Positions 1 to 11,040 of a stretch of 64,000 bases of DNA are shown here, one piece after another; the stretch's first letter is position 1, and each line of letters opens with the position of its first letter. Made by a program: the position numbers and the translations under genes. The stretch is from positions 15,371,303 through 15,435,302 of the forward strand of contig OU342814.1 in assembly GCA_910591455.2 (NCBI GenBank), given 5' to 3'. Source of the DNA: Pholis gunnellus. Its lineage: Eukaryota > Chordata > Actinopteri > Perciformes > Pholidae. The notes beneath the pieces are model-generated. The model was not told where the DNA came from, ran no database searches, and saw only the letters and a list, made by a program, of their open reading frames with translations.

Positions 1-129
1 CGCCTCGGTATCCCCCAGTATGAGCCGGAAAATGTTGCGGGCGAGAGGGAAGTCTGGGTCAGCCTGCTTGGCCTGCTGCCACCGCGACCCGACCCCGGAT
101 AAGCGGAGGAAAATGGATGGATGGATGGA
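1..129 (+). mobile_element. 3' end of a Rex3-type (RTE clade) LINE, truncated by window start
   Basis: Frame 1 is open from base 1 to a TAA at 100-102. It encodes a 33-residue tail ending in LLGLLPPRPDPG, which I recognise as the end of a reverse-transcriptase ORF common in teleost genomes. A short stretch after the stop runs into tandem GATG units at about 112-128, then unique sequence. A 3' tail of GATG repeats is a described hallmark of Rex3 retroelements in fish. The rest of the element lies before the window or was lost to 5' truncation, which is usual for these LINEs. It is not an active gene here. The family name is from memory and a related RTE family is possible. Confidence 0.62.
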
Positions 130-1149
130 AGTACACGTATTGACTTGTCAAGTGCATTCCATGGACCTTTCTTACTTTTAAGATAAATCAGCCTAGTTAA
201 TAACAATCTGTTAGAGGAGTTAATTGGCATGCTAATGAAGACTCACGGCAGAAAGCTCACCGCTGGGAGTGCAGGGTGCTGTTCTGCTTTACAGAGATGG
301 CTCTAATTCAGCACCATGGACAGCATCAACTACTTCACTGTGTGGGAGGCTGCCTTCTACCCACATCGGTGTATACATAAATAGCTAATGACATTACACA
401 CTCACCATTCAAGTGTGCAGGAGTACCTGTATTTTGTAGAAAAGTCGGTTGGAGCTCTGGTATTTATTTGGTCTCAAATGTGTCTTTTTGCATATTTGTC
501 AAGTTAAAGCTCTACAATTGTAGAAAAAACACTGTTATATCTGTTGTTATTTATTTTGCTCAGTCATGTGCATGCCTTCGAAGCAAATGCAAAGGGTGGT
601 GCTTTATGAAGTCCAGCTCACATGCCTCCAGAAAATGTACCGGTAGAGAAAGAGAGAATGTGTCCTTGCACCATGCTGTGCTCAAAAAGCAAGACATCCC
701 TATCCTATCCTAGATTTTCTTCACACATGGTGTCACGCATCAGCAAGTCTGTTAGCTGTCTACTCCTCTCTCAACTTGTGGTACTTGGTGCGGTACAGAC
801 AGTACAAGGAGTGAGAAGGCTTTTTTTTGTGTTTTTTTGTTAATATTGTATTACCAACATAAACCTCTAAAATAACAGTATAGTCGGTAATTAGACAGCT
901 CGTTTCAAACGTCACCTTGTCAACTGATACCAATGCCAATATCAACATTGTCTGTTAATTGTATGATAATCATGCATACAAGCTATTCAAATAGAAAGAT
1001 ATATGTGGAAACGAAGATGAGTGATGGCCTATTAGTGCCACTGCCACGCATAAACATACCTGTTATCTTGCGTACAATACTGAACTATTCAAATAGATAA
1101 ATAAAGACCTCTGCTGTAGGGTATTAAGGAAAGTTGCAGATTAGGTAAG

Positions 1150-1920
1150 AATTTCTAGTGTCTTTTTTTTGCTATTTCCAACCGCTGAATTTTAGCGAAC
1201 TCCTCCTAGGGAATTAATTGGATCAACTTCAAATTTTGTCAGTACAATCTAAAGACCTTCGTGATTAAACGTTATCAAAGGTCTGTTGTTTTTGTGGAAC
1301 GGTGTTGCCGTGGCGATGCATTCTTCACCATGAAAAACGATAGTGTTTTTGTGGGGCTAAAAATGTCAACAATTTGGGAGGCACGTGAATCACATGTAGA
1401 CTTAAAAAAAAGTCTAGTTGTCCATGTTGTAAATCCAACCTGAAGTTAGTCATTTCGAATTTTGTATGAATTTCTCATGTTTTTTTAGCTATTTCCAGGC
1501 ACTGTACTTTATTGAACTCCTCCTATCGAAACTATCACATCAACTTCAAATTTGGTCACAACAATCTCAAGAACTTTGTGATGAAAAGTTATGAAAAGTT
1601 AGTTGTTTCATGGAACGGCGGGAACGTGGTATGGCGGCCATTTTACATGGTTCGCCATCATCCATCGAGCCGTTGTAACTCGACTGCACTTTGTCAAAAC
1701 TGTCCCAAACTTTACAATGTTGTTTTTATCAGAGCAGCAGAGGCCTGGCAAAATGACCTGGCTACGCCGCTGGTCCATGCAGGAAATACCGTCTAACTCG
1801 TGCATGCAGTGTCTGTTTGTCACAGAAATGCACGGCCGCGTCAAACCGAGTCCTGCCAGTACCCTCGGCGTGTGTGATGGCGTGAGGGCACGATCAATGC
1901 TGCTTACAGCTTTAATTATA
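1150..1920. repeat. Unclassified dispersed repeat with an internal diverged duplication
   Basis: Two diverged direct copies are visible. The first runs from about 1150 and the second from about 1467. Both contain a T-run followed by GCTATTTCCA or AGCTATTTCCA, then GAACTCCTCCTA, then ATCAACTTCAAATTT, then a GTGGAACGG or ATGGAACGG block. The second copy continues into GC-richer sequence ending near 1920 with GCTGCTTACAGCTTTAATTA, which I have a general impression of as a recurrent teleost repeat end. No coding capacity is apparent. I cannot assign a family. Confidence 0.4.
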
Positions 1921-2192
1921 TTTATATTCTCTAGGAGGAGAGTGAATAGTAGGGGATAGTAGGACATTTAAGTTTGATATACTGCTTGGAGTGTTGTTCA
2001 ATGTCAACACAAGAGATTTGATTTATGATTGTGTCAAATGTTAGAGAATTGTTTGGAGTGTTAAGTGAAAAATGTGGTTTAGAACTCGTCTCAGTGTAAA
2101 GCAAGAAATGTGCTAGTATTTTAGCAGATTTGGTTCTGGGGTTTGGTGTAGAATGGAGTCATTGTGTCTCTCTCTCAAGTAACAGTATTAGT

Positions 2193-2533
2193 TAGGGCTG
2201 GGTGATAATTCCATATGATGATTTATTGTCTTTCAATGGAATGATTTTGTGATGAAATCATACATCGAGATATTGTGATACACATTTACATCATTTTAAT
2301 TGATACAAAAAGCACAAACTAACTAGAAAAGCTAATTATTATTTTGCTTTCAAGTTGTTAAATAAACGAGAAAAGCACTTTTCTTCAGTATTTTATTCAC
2401 ACAAGAGTTTAAAAAAATTACTTTTTATTGAGTAACCAGAAAACATGCTATATTATGACAGGCCTATCATTATTAAGATATGAAATGACCTATATATCGG
2501 GATAAAAGATTTTTACCATATCGTCCAGCCCTA
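2193..2533. mobile_element. Non-autonomous hAT-like DNA transposon with 8-bp target-site duplication
   Basis: The element starts TAGGGCTGG and ends CCAGCCCTA, so the ends are inverted repeats, extending imperfectly inward (GTGATA against CGATAT). It is flanked on both sides by the identical 8-mer GTATTAGT, at 2185-2192 and 2534-2541. An 8-bp duplication with this kind of terminus fits the hAT superfamily. At 341 bp, AT-rich and without an ORF, it must be a non-autonomous copy mobilised in trans. The intact duplication suggests an insertion that has not been rearranged. Confidence 0.78.
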
Positions 2534-2964
2534 GTATTAGTACCTCAGCAACTGAACAAGTAAAAAGATGGAGAGCACACTGAGGTAATGAGGTAAGGTT
2601 TGAAGGCCTTGCCTCGGTTAGTGGCATTAGGTTAGTAAACCCTGAGCATACTTCTTGAAAGAGGCAGCCAGTTCAATTGCAGGCCTAAGATTTGAGTCGT
2701 TCAGCTGTTTTGCCGCTTTAGATCTGCGTGTGTCTGGGCAAGTAGGAGCATATGCAGTTCTATGCGCGTGTACAAACGCCCATGGGAATGCCTAAAGGGA
2801 GCTCACAGGCAGAGGATTTGGGGACTGTACAGCTGAGTGCATAGACGCAGTCCAGGGAAATGACGCTTCAACAAGAAGAATTGTTCAATATGTCCCAGTT
2901 GAAAAAAACATATTCAAGATGAAGCATGCCTTTTTGTAGAGTCGGTGTCTTGTTGCACCTGATT

Positions 2965-2986
2965 TCTCTCTCTCTCTCTCTCTCTC
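2965..2986. repeat. (TC)n microsatellite
   Basis: About eleven uninterrupted TC units in the 5' flank. Confidence 0.9.
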
Positions 2987-4091
2987 ACAAGGCTTGTATC
3001 ATCACTGGCAAGCGCTCACCTTAAAGAGGCAAATCAATATCCAAAAAAGGTTTTTAAAAACAAGACATCCAAAGAATTGTGTTCATTTTCTGCTCATCCA
3101 AGTATGAATGCGCTCTCCTAAAAACAGACCTGTGGATGATTTATTTTGCCGTTGATTCATAGAGCTTTCACCATCAGTTGAGTTTTTCTCAAATAAGAGG
3201 ACAGCTCATTTGCCTTTCCTTTCCAGATCAATGTTGACTGGATAGTTGTTTGAGTCACACATTTAGTGCAATACGTTGATAAAGCTAAATAATGCTGCAG
3301 ATGTTATGCAACCAATTACGGAAACAGTCTGAAAACATCCAGTCACTCTTTGAAAACGAGTCATATTCAAACATTTTAATGGTCCCAAAACCAATTTAAT
3401 GGGTTGGCACAATACAATGGGCAAACAAAAAAGATTGAATAAACACTCTAGTCCCCAAATGTGAGACAAGAAGCATTCATTGGGGATAATTAAACCATTG
3501 CTATCTGTCACTGCAGGGAGTTTACATCTGCGAGGCAAATTCAGTCCTCTGAGCATAAAGAAATGACTGAAGGTGCTGTGTTAATGCAACATCACTAATA
3601 GGAATTATTTTCCCTGAAGAAGACTTCCCTGCTTAGTGATTGAACCCTCAACCAACTACAAACAGGCAGTGTGCGTCTTCATAAAGGGACCCTCAGGCTT
3701 CCCTGGTTGTACAGGGGAGAAAAAGCCACAAACATTGATAGAACTTTGAGCATTCTCAGAAGAATAGACAGTACCTCAAAGTCAACTGAACCGCTCCTGG
3801 TCAAAAGTATTTTGTGCCTGTATAATTAGTTTTAGAGAGACAAAGCTTGGACATTTTAGATGAAAAAGACTGTTTCCATACTCCTTTTTGTATCAACATT
3901 AGGATGGGCAAAGACACTGCAGTTATTTGAGGAATGATATTATGAATAATAGAATATTGATGAGTGAGAGGCCTGTTCATTTTTAGTTATATGTGCCTGC
4001 AGTTATTGTTCATTTTTGTTCTCCATTATTCCTTTCTCATTTTTTACCGATTAACAGACATGTGCATTCACACATACTGCTTTTATACAAA

Positions 4092-4117
4092 GACACACAC
4101 ACACACACACACACACC
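4092..4117. repeat. (AC)n microsatellite
   Basis: A perfect run of about thirteen AC units. Confidence 0.9.
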
Positions 4118-4779
4118 TGGATATGTATGATGTCTGTTTGGCGATTTCTCACTAATAAGACTTCCTCGGGGGCGCTGAGAAGAGACATGTTCCCAAGTGC
4201 AGGATATCCCTTAATCACCCTCCTCTGTGGAGTGTCTTCACTCCTGCCTGAACCCCTGGCCCCTCGTTTTCTCTGCAGCAACAGAGACAAGATGAGAGGG
4301 AGAATTAGTGCTGTGGCAGGGGCTGATTATTAGAGAGCTTCTGCTCCAAGCCTTCTTCATACCAAAAACAAGCCAGGCCAAGTGGAGGTAGGGATGACTT
4401 AACCCGGATTAGCTCTGCATACTCATCCAGGCCCTATGCATGCTCTGTTAGAGGGCTATTTCTATTCACATTTTAGCTTGAATTATGCAATGAACAGTAT
4501 GCAATGATCTTGCCTTGTCTGTATCCTAATGGTTCATGTATCATTTACAAATCTGCTACATGTCTATTGGAGCCGCTTTCGTATTGTGTTCCTTATGTGT
4601 CTGTATATAAACTAATATGTGTAATATGCGTTTGGGATGCGAGTTATTCAACCAAAATGCTACACAAAGGTCGATGCGTCAATTAGCACCGGTATAGCAG
4701 CCCCTCAGTGGCTTGTAGGTTTCTTGTTTTGTCAAGTCAAGTCAAGCCTCTACAATGTCTTTGACATGACAAATCACCC

Positions 4780-4815
4780 AATAATAATAATAATAATATT
4801 AATAATATTAATTAA
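4780..4815. repeat. (AAT)n-rich microsatellite
   Basis: ATA/AAT trinucleotide units run into an AATATTAATAATATTAATTAA tail, giving a short, imperfect triplet repeat. Confidence 0.8.
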
Positions 4816-6266
4816 CTGCTATAAAACACAAACTGACATGATCCGCTCTCTAATGAGCCGTCGGTCTTGAATTATACATTGTGAAGAAGAGAATCTAAGA
4901 ATCCATTCAATGTTTACTGCGAGATGCCATTTAAAACTCCAAATGCTTGTAAGCGGACCTTTTGTGTTGAGATTTGTCCTGCTCTCAAAGGTCAAGAGTG
5001 AACATCCATTCTGCTCTGAATTATACATGTCGGTGGTAATATTTAGAGCAGTGGTTCCCGACTATTTTTTGTCCGAGGTATACAGGCCTCAGATACCCTT
5101 TCATCCAAAACAACATGTCACATTTTAAACTGGGTTATTTAACGTGTGATTATTTAAAAGCACATACTATTAAAATGTTGTTACGGTTTACGTCTGGTCT
5201 TTGCTTTTTTCTTTTTTAGACACACTCTGTAGACATGGCGATGACGACTGGTCGGTCCGCCTCTTTGTTCCAAACTTTAGTGATCCTCTGTCCTGCTCAA
5301 TATCAGCTGCCTTGAGAAACTCATATTTTGTTTTATTTTGGATCTTTTCAGGTTTAGCAGAACTCCAAAATACTGCTGTTGATTAAAAACGACATGTTTT
5401 GTTCATCATCTCTAAAATACGTTGAGTTACACCACAGTCTGTCAATATTTCTCTTTGCAACTGCAGAAGTAGAGAAAGTTTAGGACTCCTTCATTTATAG
5501 GGTCAAATATAAGTGGGGTCACATTTGAACCTGTCATCATAACAGCTATGCTGATTTTGATGACGCATGGATTCAAGAGTGTTAGTTTTATTTCCATTGG
5601 TTTGGATGGTTGTGATATTCCCTTTATTAATAGACACTGGCAAAGAGTTCATACCTCACCATTTACATCTACTGTTTGAGAAAGGTAATTTCATATTTTC
5701 AGGAGATTTGTATGACATTTTACCACTGAAAAGACCCCACTTTGTATATTTTTTGTAGAAGTTGTTATTTTTCAATATTCTCTGCAACCTTTATTTGGGA
5801 CTTATTCAGCGCAACATCAAATTAGTATATTGACGGGAGGTTTTGTGTTCCTGGTTAAGATGAAGGGAAGAAAAGGCTAGTGAATGTTGCAAAGTGACAG
5901 CTGAATCATAGCAGGCCGCCTCTAGTGCTATTATTTCTCTGCTCCACTCCAATCGACCTTCAGTCAGAAACTACAGGTCCTCCTTGGATTGAGAGGACGG
6001 CCTTGCAGTCCACACACTCCGTAATAAGTTATGGATTAGTTTGACCTTCGTGAGTGGATTTGGTGGCTTTTCTTCCCCTTCTTGTTCATCACATAAGACA
6101 TCCTGTGAAATATGATGCATCTGTCTCAGCGGGTGTGTACATGAGTTGGCTGGGTGCATATATCTAGCAGATGTGGGGTGGGAGGAGGGGTAACGGAGCT
6201 TTAGCCAGGATCACCTTTGCTGACCGGTGTAATAAGATTAGCCTACCTGCTCCACACGTCATGACC

Positions 6267-6362
6267 AGAGAGGAGGGAGGGAGGGAGAGAGAGAGAGGGG
6301 GAGAGAGAGAGGGAGAGAGAGGGAGAGGGAGAGGGGAAGGGAGAGAGAGAGAGAGAGAGAGA
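6267..6362. repeat. 96-nt pure purine (GA-rich) tract upstream of exon 1
   Basis: Every base on the + strand from 6267 to 6362 is A or G. The tract moves from AGGG units to a (GA)n run of about ten units. It lies immediately upstream of the CpG-rich block that contains the probable first exon. Homopurine tracts at promoters can adopt triplex DNA and exclude nucleosomes. Any function here is inference. Confidence 0.9.
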
Positions 6363-6585
6363 CTTGAAGCGGGTTGCTCCATGCAGTCCTCTCGCATTAG
6401 ACCCCTGATACATCCCCACGGTGCGGTGTCACCGTCTCTCGCTGTGTCGGGCTAAAGACACCGGGGCAGCAGAGCGCGGATGAGCTCCGTGTGACGAGGC
6501 TGTAGCTGCCCTGCCGGCCGTTGTTTGTGGCTTCTTTTCACGTCCGAAAGGGATTTTTGGTACGTACTTCTGGAGCCCAAACATG
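6363..6585 (+). other. pcdh15: Probable non-coding first exon (5' UTR) of pcdh15; 5' boundary uncertain
   Basis: The 3' boundary is supported by a consensus donor, ACATG followed by GTAAGAAG, with the intron starting at 6586. The stretch is CpG-rich and has no long ORF in common with the protein. It contains upstream ATGs: 6381 (24 codons, stop at 6453-6455), 6480 (4 codons) and 6583, the last three bases of the exon. Mammalian PCDH15 also begins with non-coding exon sequence before the signal-peptide exon, so the arrangement is expected. The start given is only the end of the purine tract, and other first exons may exist in the 21-kb intron 1. Confidence 0.4.
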
Positions 6586-9500
6586 GTAAGAAGTTTTCTG
6601 TTATTTTGCGGACGATTGTTGTTCTGCTTCACCGCCGTCATTTAACAGCCACATGGGCGTTACGATGCGCACACATATTGCCCAAATGTCTCCTCTTCTC
6701 ACTGCGTAATTATCTTTTTGACCATGAAATAGGAGCTTGTTCGGGGCGATGCATTGCCAGCATTGTCGCCGTATTATGTCGATTCCCGGCCGTGAAATGA
6801 GTAATCCATTGGCGAGGCGCAGTCGTCCACATCAACTCTGATCTGTGCCGCTAATCTCTGGAGGGTGAAGTTTTCAAACAGTGATTTAGCGCATCGGCGT
6901 TCACTTTGGGACGATATCCCATCGATGGCTGCGGTTGACTGCAAAATGCAGTTGACACACCATGCAGAAGCTTTTGACATATTTCAATGAGCTATTACGC
7001 GAGTGATTACCCACATTTTCTTAAAGTGAGGAAACCTCGATGAGTGTGTCAATTCACCGGCTGAGCATCGACAGCTGCATTTTTCTGTATTAGTTGACTT
7101 CTGTATCCCGTCTTATATGCATATCAATAAGAGCATTTGATCGAGAACACGACTGGCACGCAATAACTTCCCCTGCGAGTGTAAACGGTGTCGCGCTGCA
7201 GGAGGCGTGGCGCGTGCCCCTTCAAAACTAAATTCATTCACACGGTCTTTTGACAGGCTCACAAGGGTACATTAATAAAATGTGACATGGATGATTTGGT
7301 GCCTAAGTGGGCCATAGCCTACTCGATCGCGTACTCTTTTTAGATATTAGCAACCAATTAAAAACCTTAAATTATTGCAGCATATAGGCTATTCACTTTA
7401 CAAGTGAAAGCCCATGTCTCGTGGAGGTTGTATACATCACCAACTAACTTCACAGCCTGATAGAGTCCTGTTTGGGATCTCACGTGTCTGAGGTAAAGTG
7501 GAGGCATGCCATAATTTATTTTGCATGCAAAATACAGCAATAATGATGTAGTCACCTACAGTATAGTCTTCAATGTAATGCTTATGTTGTCTAATTTATT
7601 GCACAATAGTAGGTTTAGCTCTAACAAAGTACCTTACTAAATGACACGTTAAACAAACACAGCTTTGAAAGGTCAGAGTTACAATAACTTGCATACACAC
7701 ATATAGCAACATTTTCAACATACCTATAAACAGCAGTAGATTCATTACGTGCAAAGCAGTCTAACTCTATGTGACAGTTCCTCTTGATACTTCATGTTTC
7801 CATTGACGACACATCTGTCAGCCGAAAGGCTTTTCACCCAACACTGTGGCTATTCAGCCAACCTGACTAAATGATTAATTATGGCCCTTTGTTGATAACG
7901 GTTTGCATCATTTTGGTACTAAAGCTAAATTCACGTTTTGATCTTATTACTGCTTACGTCTATCTAGATTCCCAGGATAGGCAATTTCCTCTGCAGACAT
8001 TTTGACATAGCAGCAAAAGGTGTAGGTGTAATTACCGATGGCTGCTTTACATTTAAGTGTGCATAGTGGCTTGTCCTGATATGACACTTTAATAGAATGG
8101 ACCTCATTGATGTTATTAGCTCTACCTATGGTGTTCTTGCTATGTTGGGTCACATGGTCCCTGTGAGGAGGCAGTGTTATACAGTTCTATTTTCTACTTT
8201 AATAGAAAAAAGGGTAAAAAGCTTTTGCTGTCAAATGACGTATTACGCCTGAGCCTTGCTGTCCAAGTGGCCGTTTGGCTAAAAATAACATTGTAGAAAA
8301 AACTAAAGTAAGGACTTGTCTGAAACTCAGAGGAGCTGATCTAACTTTAACCCTTACATTTACATTGCAATCCACAGGTAGTTTAGATCCTTCACAGGCT
8401 TCTTAACAGGCAATGCTATGCGAATAGTGTGTGCATCAGCCCTGTTAGACAATCGACTTGAAATGGTCTCTGTGCCGTATGTTCACCTCGTTAATGTGTG
8501 ACAAGTTCTGAAACACATCATCAGAAGATGGAGCAGAAGTTAAAAAATGAGAGTGCCTGACATAAGTTCCTGCAAATTTCTTTCTATTGAAGCACTTGTA
8601 TGTAATGCTATTTTCAGTGGGCAGTGCCTATAAGAATTATATGATGCACTGTAGGTAGCAAAGAGACATTCACGAGAGGGAAACTGGTGTGCAGTTGTAC
8701 ACTCTAGGTAGAAGGATCCGTGGCCTTGGATACTTTTCTGGATACTCGACCAACCCCAAAAGTGAGGAATGTAATTTAAAAGACAAAAGAACCAATTATT
8801 GTATCGGTCTGAAAATGTCAGGGACAGCGTAGGAGATATTTTTTTCACAAACCACAATTTTATCAGGATTTTGATTTATGTTTGTTTTGAAGAATGACAC
8901 AAACCAATACCCCACCAAATTCTGTTTTGAAATTGAACACCTCTTTAAATATTTATCAATTACTTTTTCGAAATCCACATGAACCACTCTTCACATCGAC
9001 ATGAAATAGATCCACCGCTGCAGCTGTTTAAAAAGAAAATATGTATTTGTTAAAGCTGGTTTGCCGGTTATTCTCGTTATTTTCGCCTTCCAAAACAGCG
9101 GTGAAGAGTTTTTATTCAAACAAAAGTTTGATTGGTGTTTTAATTGGATGCCAAATTAATCAGAGCAGAAAGGGACAAATTGCCTCCTAAGTATATGACC
9201 GGTTGTGGACGAACAATATAGGAATCAAAAGTCCATTTTTTAAACGCAGGCTGGCGCGGTGCTCACTCAACATTAAACACACCGTGGGGGCTATATTACA
9301 TCCTCACGGAGAACAATGAGGATCTGTTTTAACTGAATATTCCCTGGTCTACCACAGCTGAAAACCCCAAAATACAGCATACAGCAGCGTTGTGCCGCTG
9401 TATGAAGGAGAGGCATTGGCCATAGAACTGCAACTGATAGAATGTGCAGTGAAGGGCGATACTAACAATCTATCTGTAAAGGCAATTATCTTAACGTAAT

Positions 9501-10860
9501 TGTTCACAATCTAATATTGTTATACCGCATTCACCTATCTGTAAGACAAATTGAGTAGGCTAATATATTGAATTAACAGGTCTTTACATCAACATGACAT
9601 AATATTGATTTGTCGGCCATTTCATTCACAGAATTGTCCGAAAACAGACATTCTTGTTTAATATTTTACGTATTGTTTGTCGTTTAGATTTAAAACAATG
9701 TACTATTTCATTAATTATATCATCGTGATTTAAAAAGACATAGTATATATATATGCAGGACTGTATGAATCTGTTTTACTTTTTCTTGTGAAAAAAGCAC
9801 ATCACAATGATCTAAAGCCCAATGTGATGTGTTCAAATTATCTGTTGTTGAAAACCCACAGATGTTCAATTTACGATCCAATTTATGAAGAGGATCAGCA
9901 AATTGTCACAGTTGAGAAGAAGCAATTAAGGGATGTTTGGCATTTTTGTTTAAATATATGGATATTCTTTTCACTTTTTTTGTGACTTTTGATGATATTG
10001 TCAGAATGTCAGTTGATTGAGTTGCAGCTCTAAAAGCATGATGGAAAACGTGGCCCCTGTTAGCTTAACCTCCCTGTTTTAATATGCTATAGATAAAATA
10101 AACATTAGGAACATCTGGATAAGGTATCTGTGAGGTTTTTAAAACTTGGAAGTGGGTTTTTCTTTGTTTTTTTCAGAATGCCCATCAGGACGGGCAGACG
10201 ATGGCGTACAATTAGCATAAACACCCTGAACCTTCTTTCTTTGGGGTTTTCTTGGAGCCATTGATTAGTTGTCATCAGATGAAATGCATATTAAGGGGCT
10301 TCTGCACTGCAGCATTGGTGGTTGTTGCTTGATTGATGTGAGGTCTTTTGCTCTGCTAGAGCTTCCGGTCTGGCAAAAGGTGTATTATTGTCATAATGGA
10401 AGAGAAGAAGCTCAAGGGGATCTTCCCTTTAAGTATTAATAGGGTGAACTGCTGTAAAGAGGTTATAAAATACTGGTAACTGAAGTAAGCCAGGGGGGAT
10501 AAATTCGGCAGTGGTGAATTATCCTAAGAAGTGATGAAGGGTGTTGTTCGTAGAGGATGGAAAGGAAAGCCTTGGGGTGTGGCTCATACAGGTGGAAGTC
10601 AAAATGAGACTAATCATTCCACTGGGCGGTTGGCTTCCACTAGATGTAGCAGGTTATTCTTGATGGAGCAGCTTGTTAGAGAACAGGATGGCTTTCCATG
10701 TTCTTCCACCTCAGCATTATCTTATCATATTGAAATACAATGCTCAGCAATCCACAGCTACACAGCTCAAGGCACCTCATGCTCGCATCGCTTGGGGTGA
10801 GCAGTTTGCATTCATTTAGTCTTCACCTCTTTATTACATGAGCTCACACCAGGCAGATGT

Positions 10861-10895
10861 GTTTGTGTGTGTGTGTATGTGTGTATGTGTGTGAG
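10861..10895. repeat. (GT)n-rich microsatellite
   Basis: GT units interrupted by TATG, running into a GAGAGTGAGAGA stretch. Confidence 0.8.
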
Positions 10896-10919
10896 AGTGA
10901 GAGATAAAACGGTAATTAA

Positions 10920-11040
10920 CAAGGGCTGCAACAATCCCATGGCTGACTAATGATCTAATCTTCACTGTTGCATCAGCGCTTCACACAAAATGCATTCTGG
11001 TGCTGAAACAAATACGACTGCACTAATGTTGCAGCCCTTG
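10920..11040. mobile_element. Short MITE-like inverted repeat, possible hAT derivative
   Basis: The 14-mer CAAGGGCTGCAACA at 10920-10933 is matched by its exact reverse complement at 11027-11040, giving a 121-bp unit. The AGGGCTGCAAC terminus resembles that of common teleost hAT-type MITEs. I found no flanking 8-bp duplication, so it may be an old or internally deleted copy, or a coincidental palindrome, although 14 perfect bases make chance unlikely. Confidence 0.55.

Larger units (their letters stand above)
130..6266. other. 5' flanking region of pcdh15, no gene seen
   Basis: About 6 kb of AT-rich DNA without a convincing coding region. All open frames are short and have no recognisable domain. 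It holds the duplicated unclassified repeat at 1150-1920, the hAT-like element at 2193-2533, a (TC)n run at 2965-2986, an (AC)n run at 4092-4117 and an AAT-rich run at 4780-4815. A short stretch near 5045-5105 starting GCAGTGGTTCCCGAC resembles the terminus of a fish hAT element, but I could not find a partner end. Distal regulatory elements may be present but cannot be shown from sequence alone. Confidence 0.5.
6180..7230 (+). promoter_or_regulatory. pcdh15: CpG-rich putative promoter region of pcdh15
   Basis: CpG dinucleotides are dense here, for example ACGG, GCGG, TCGC, GCGCGG, CCGG and ACGT within 6415-6560, and again in scattered clusters to about 7220. Most of the window is CpG-poor and AT-rich. 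The block surrounds a strong splice donor after 6585 and lies on the correct strand, upstream of the start-codon exon. I see no clear TATA box, which fits a dispersed CpG-type promoter. The transcription start cannot be fixed without RNA 5'-end data. Confidence 0.45.

Noticed and set aside
6171..6455. A 94-codon frame across the purine tract
   Set aside because: Mostly RE/GE repeats encoded by the GA-rich tract upstream of exon 1; kept only as a possible upstream ORF region.
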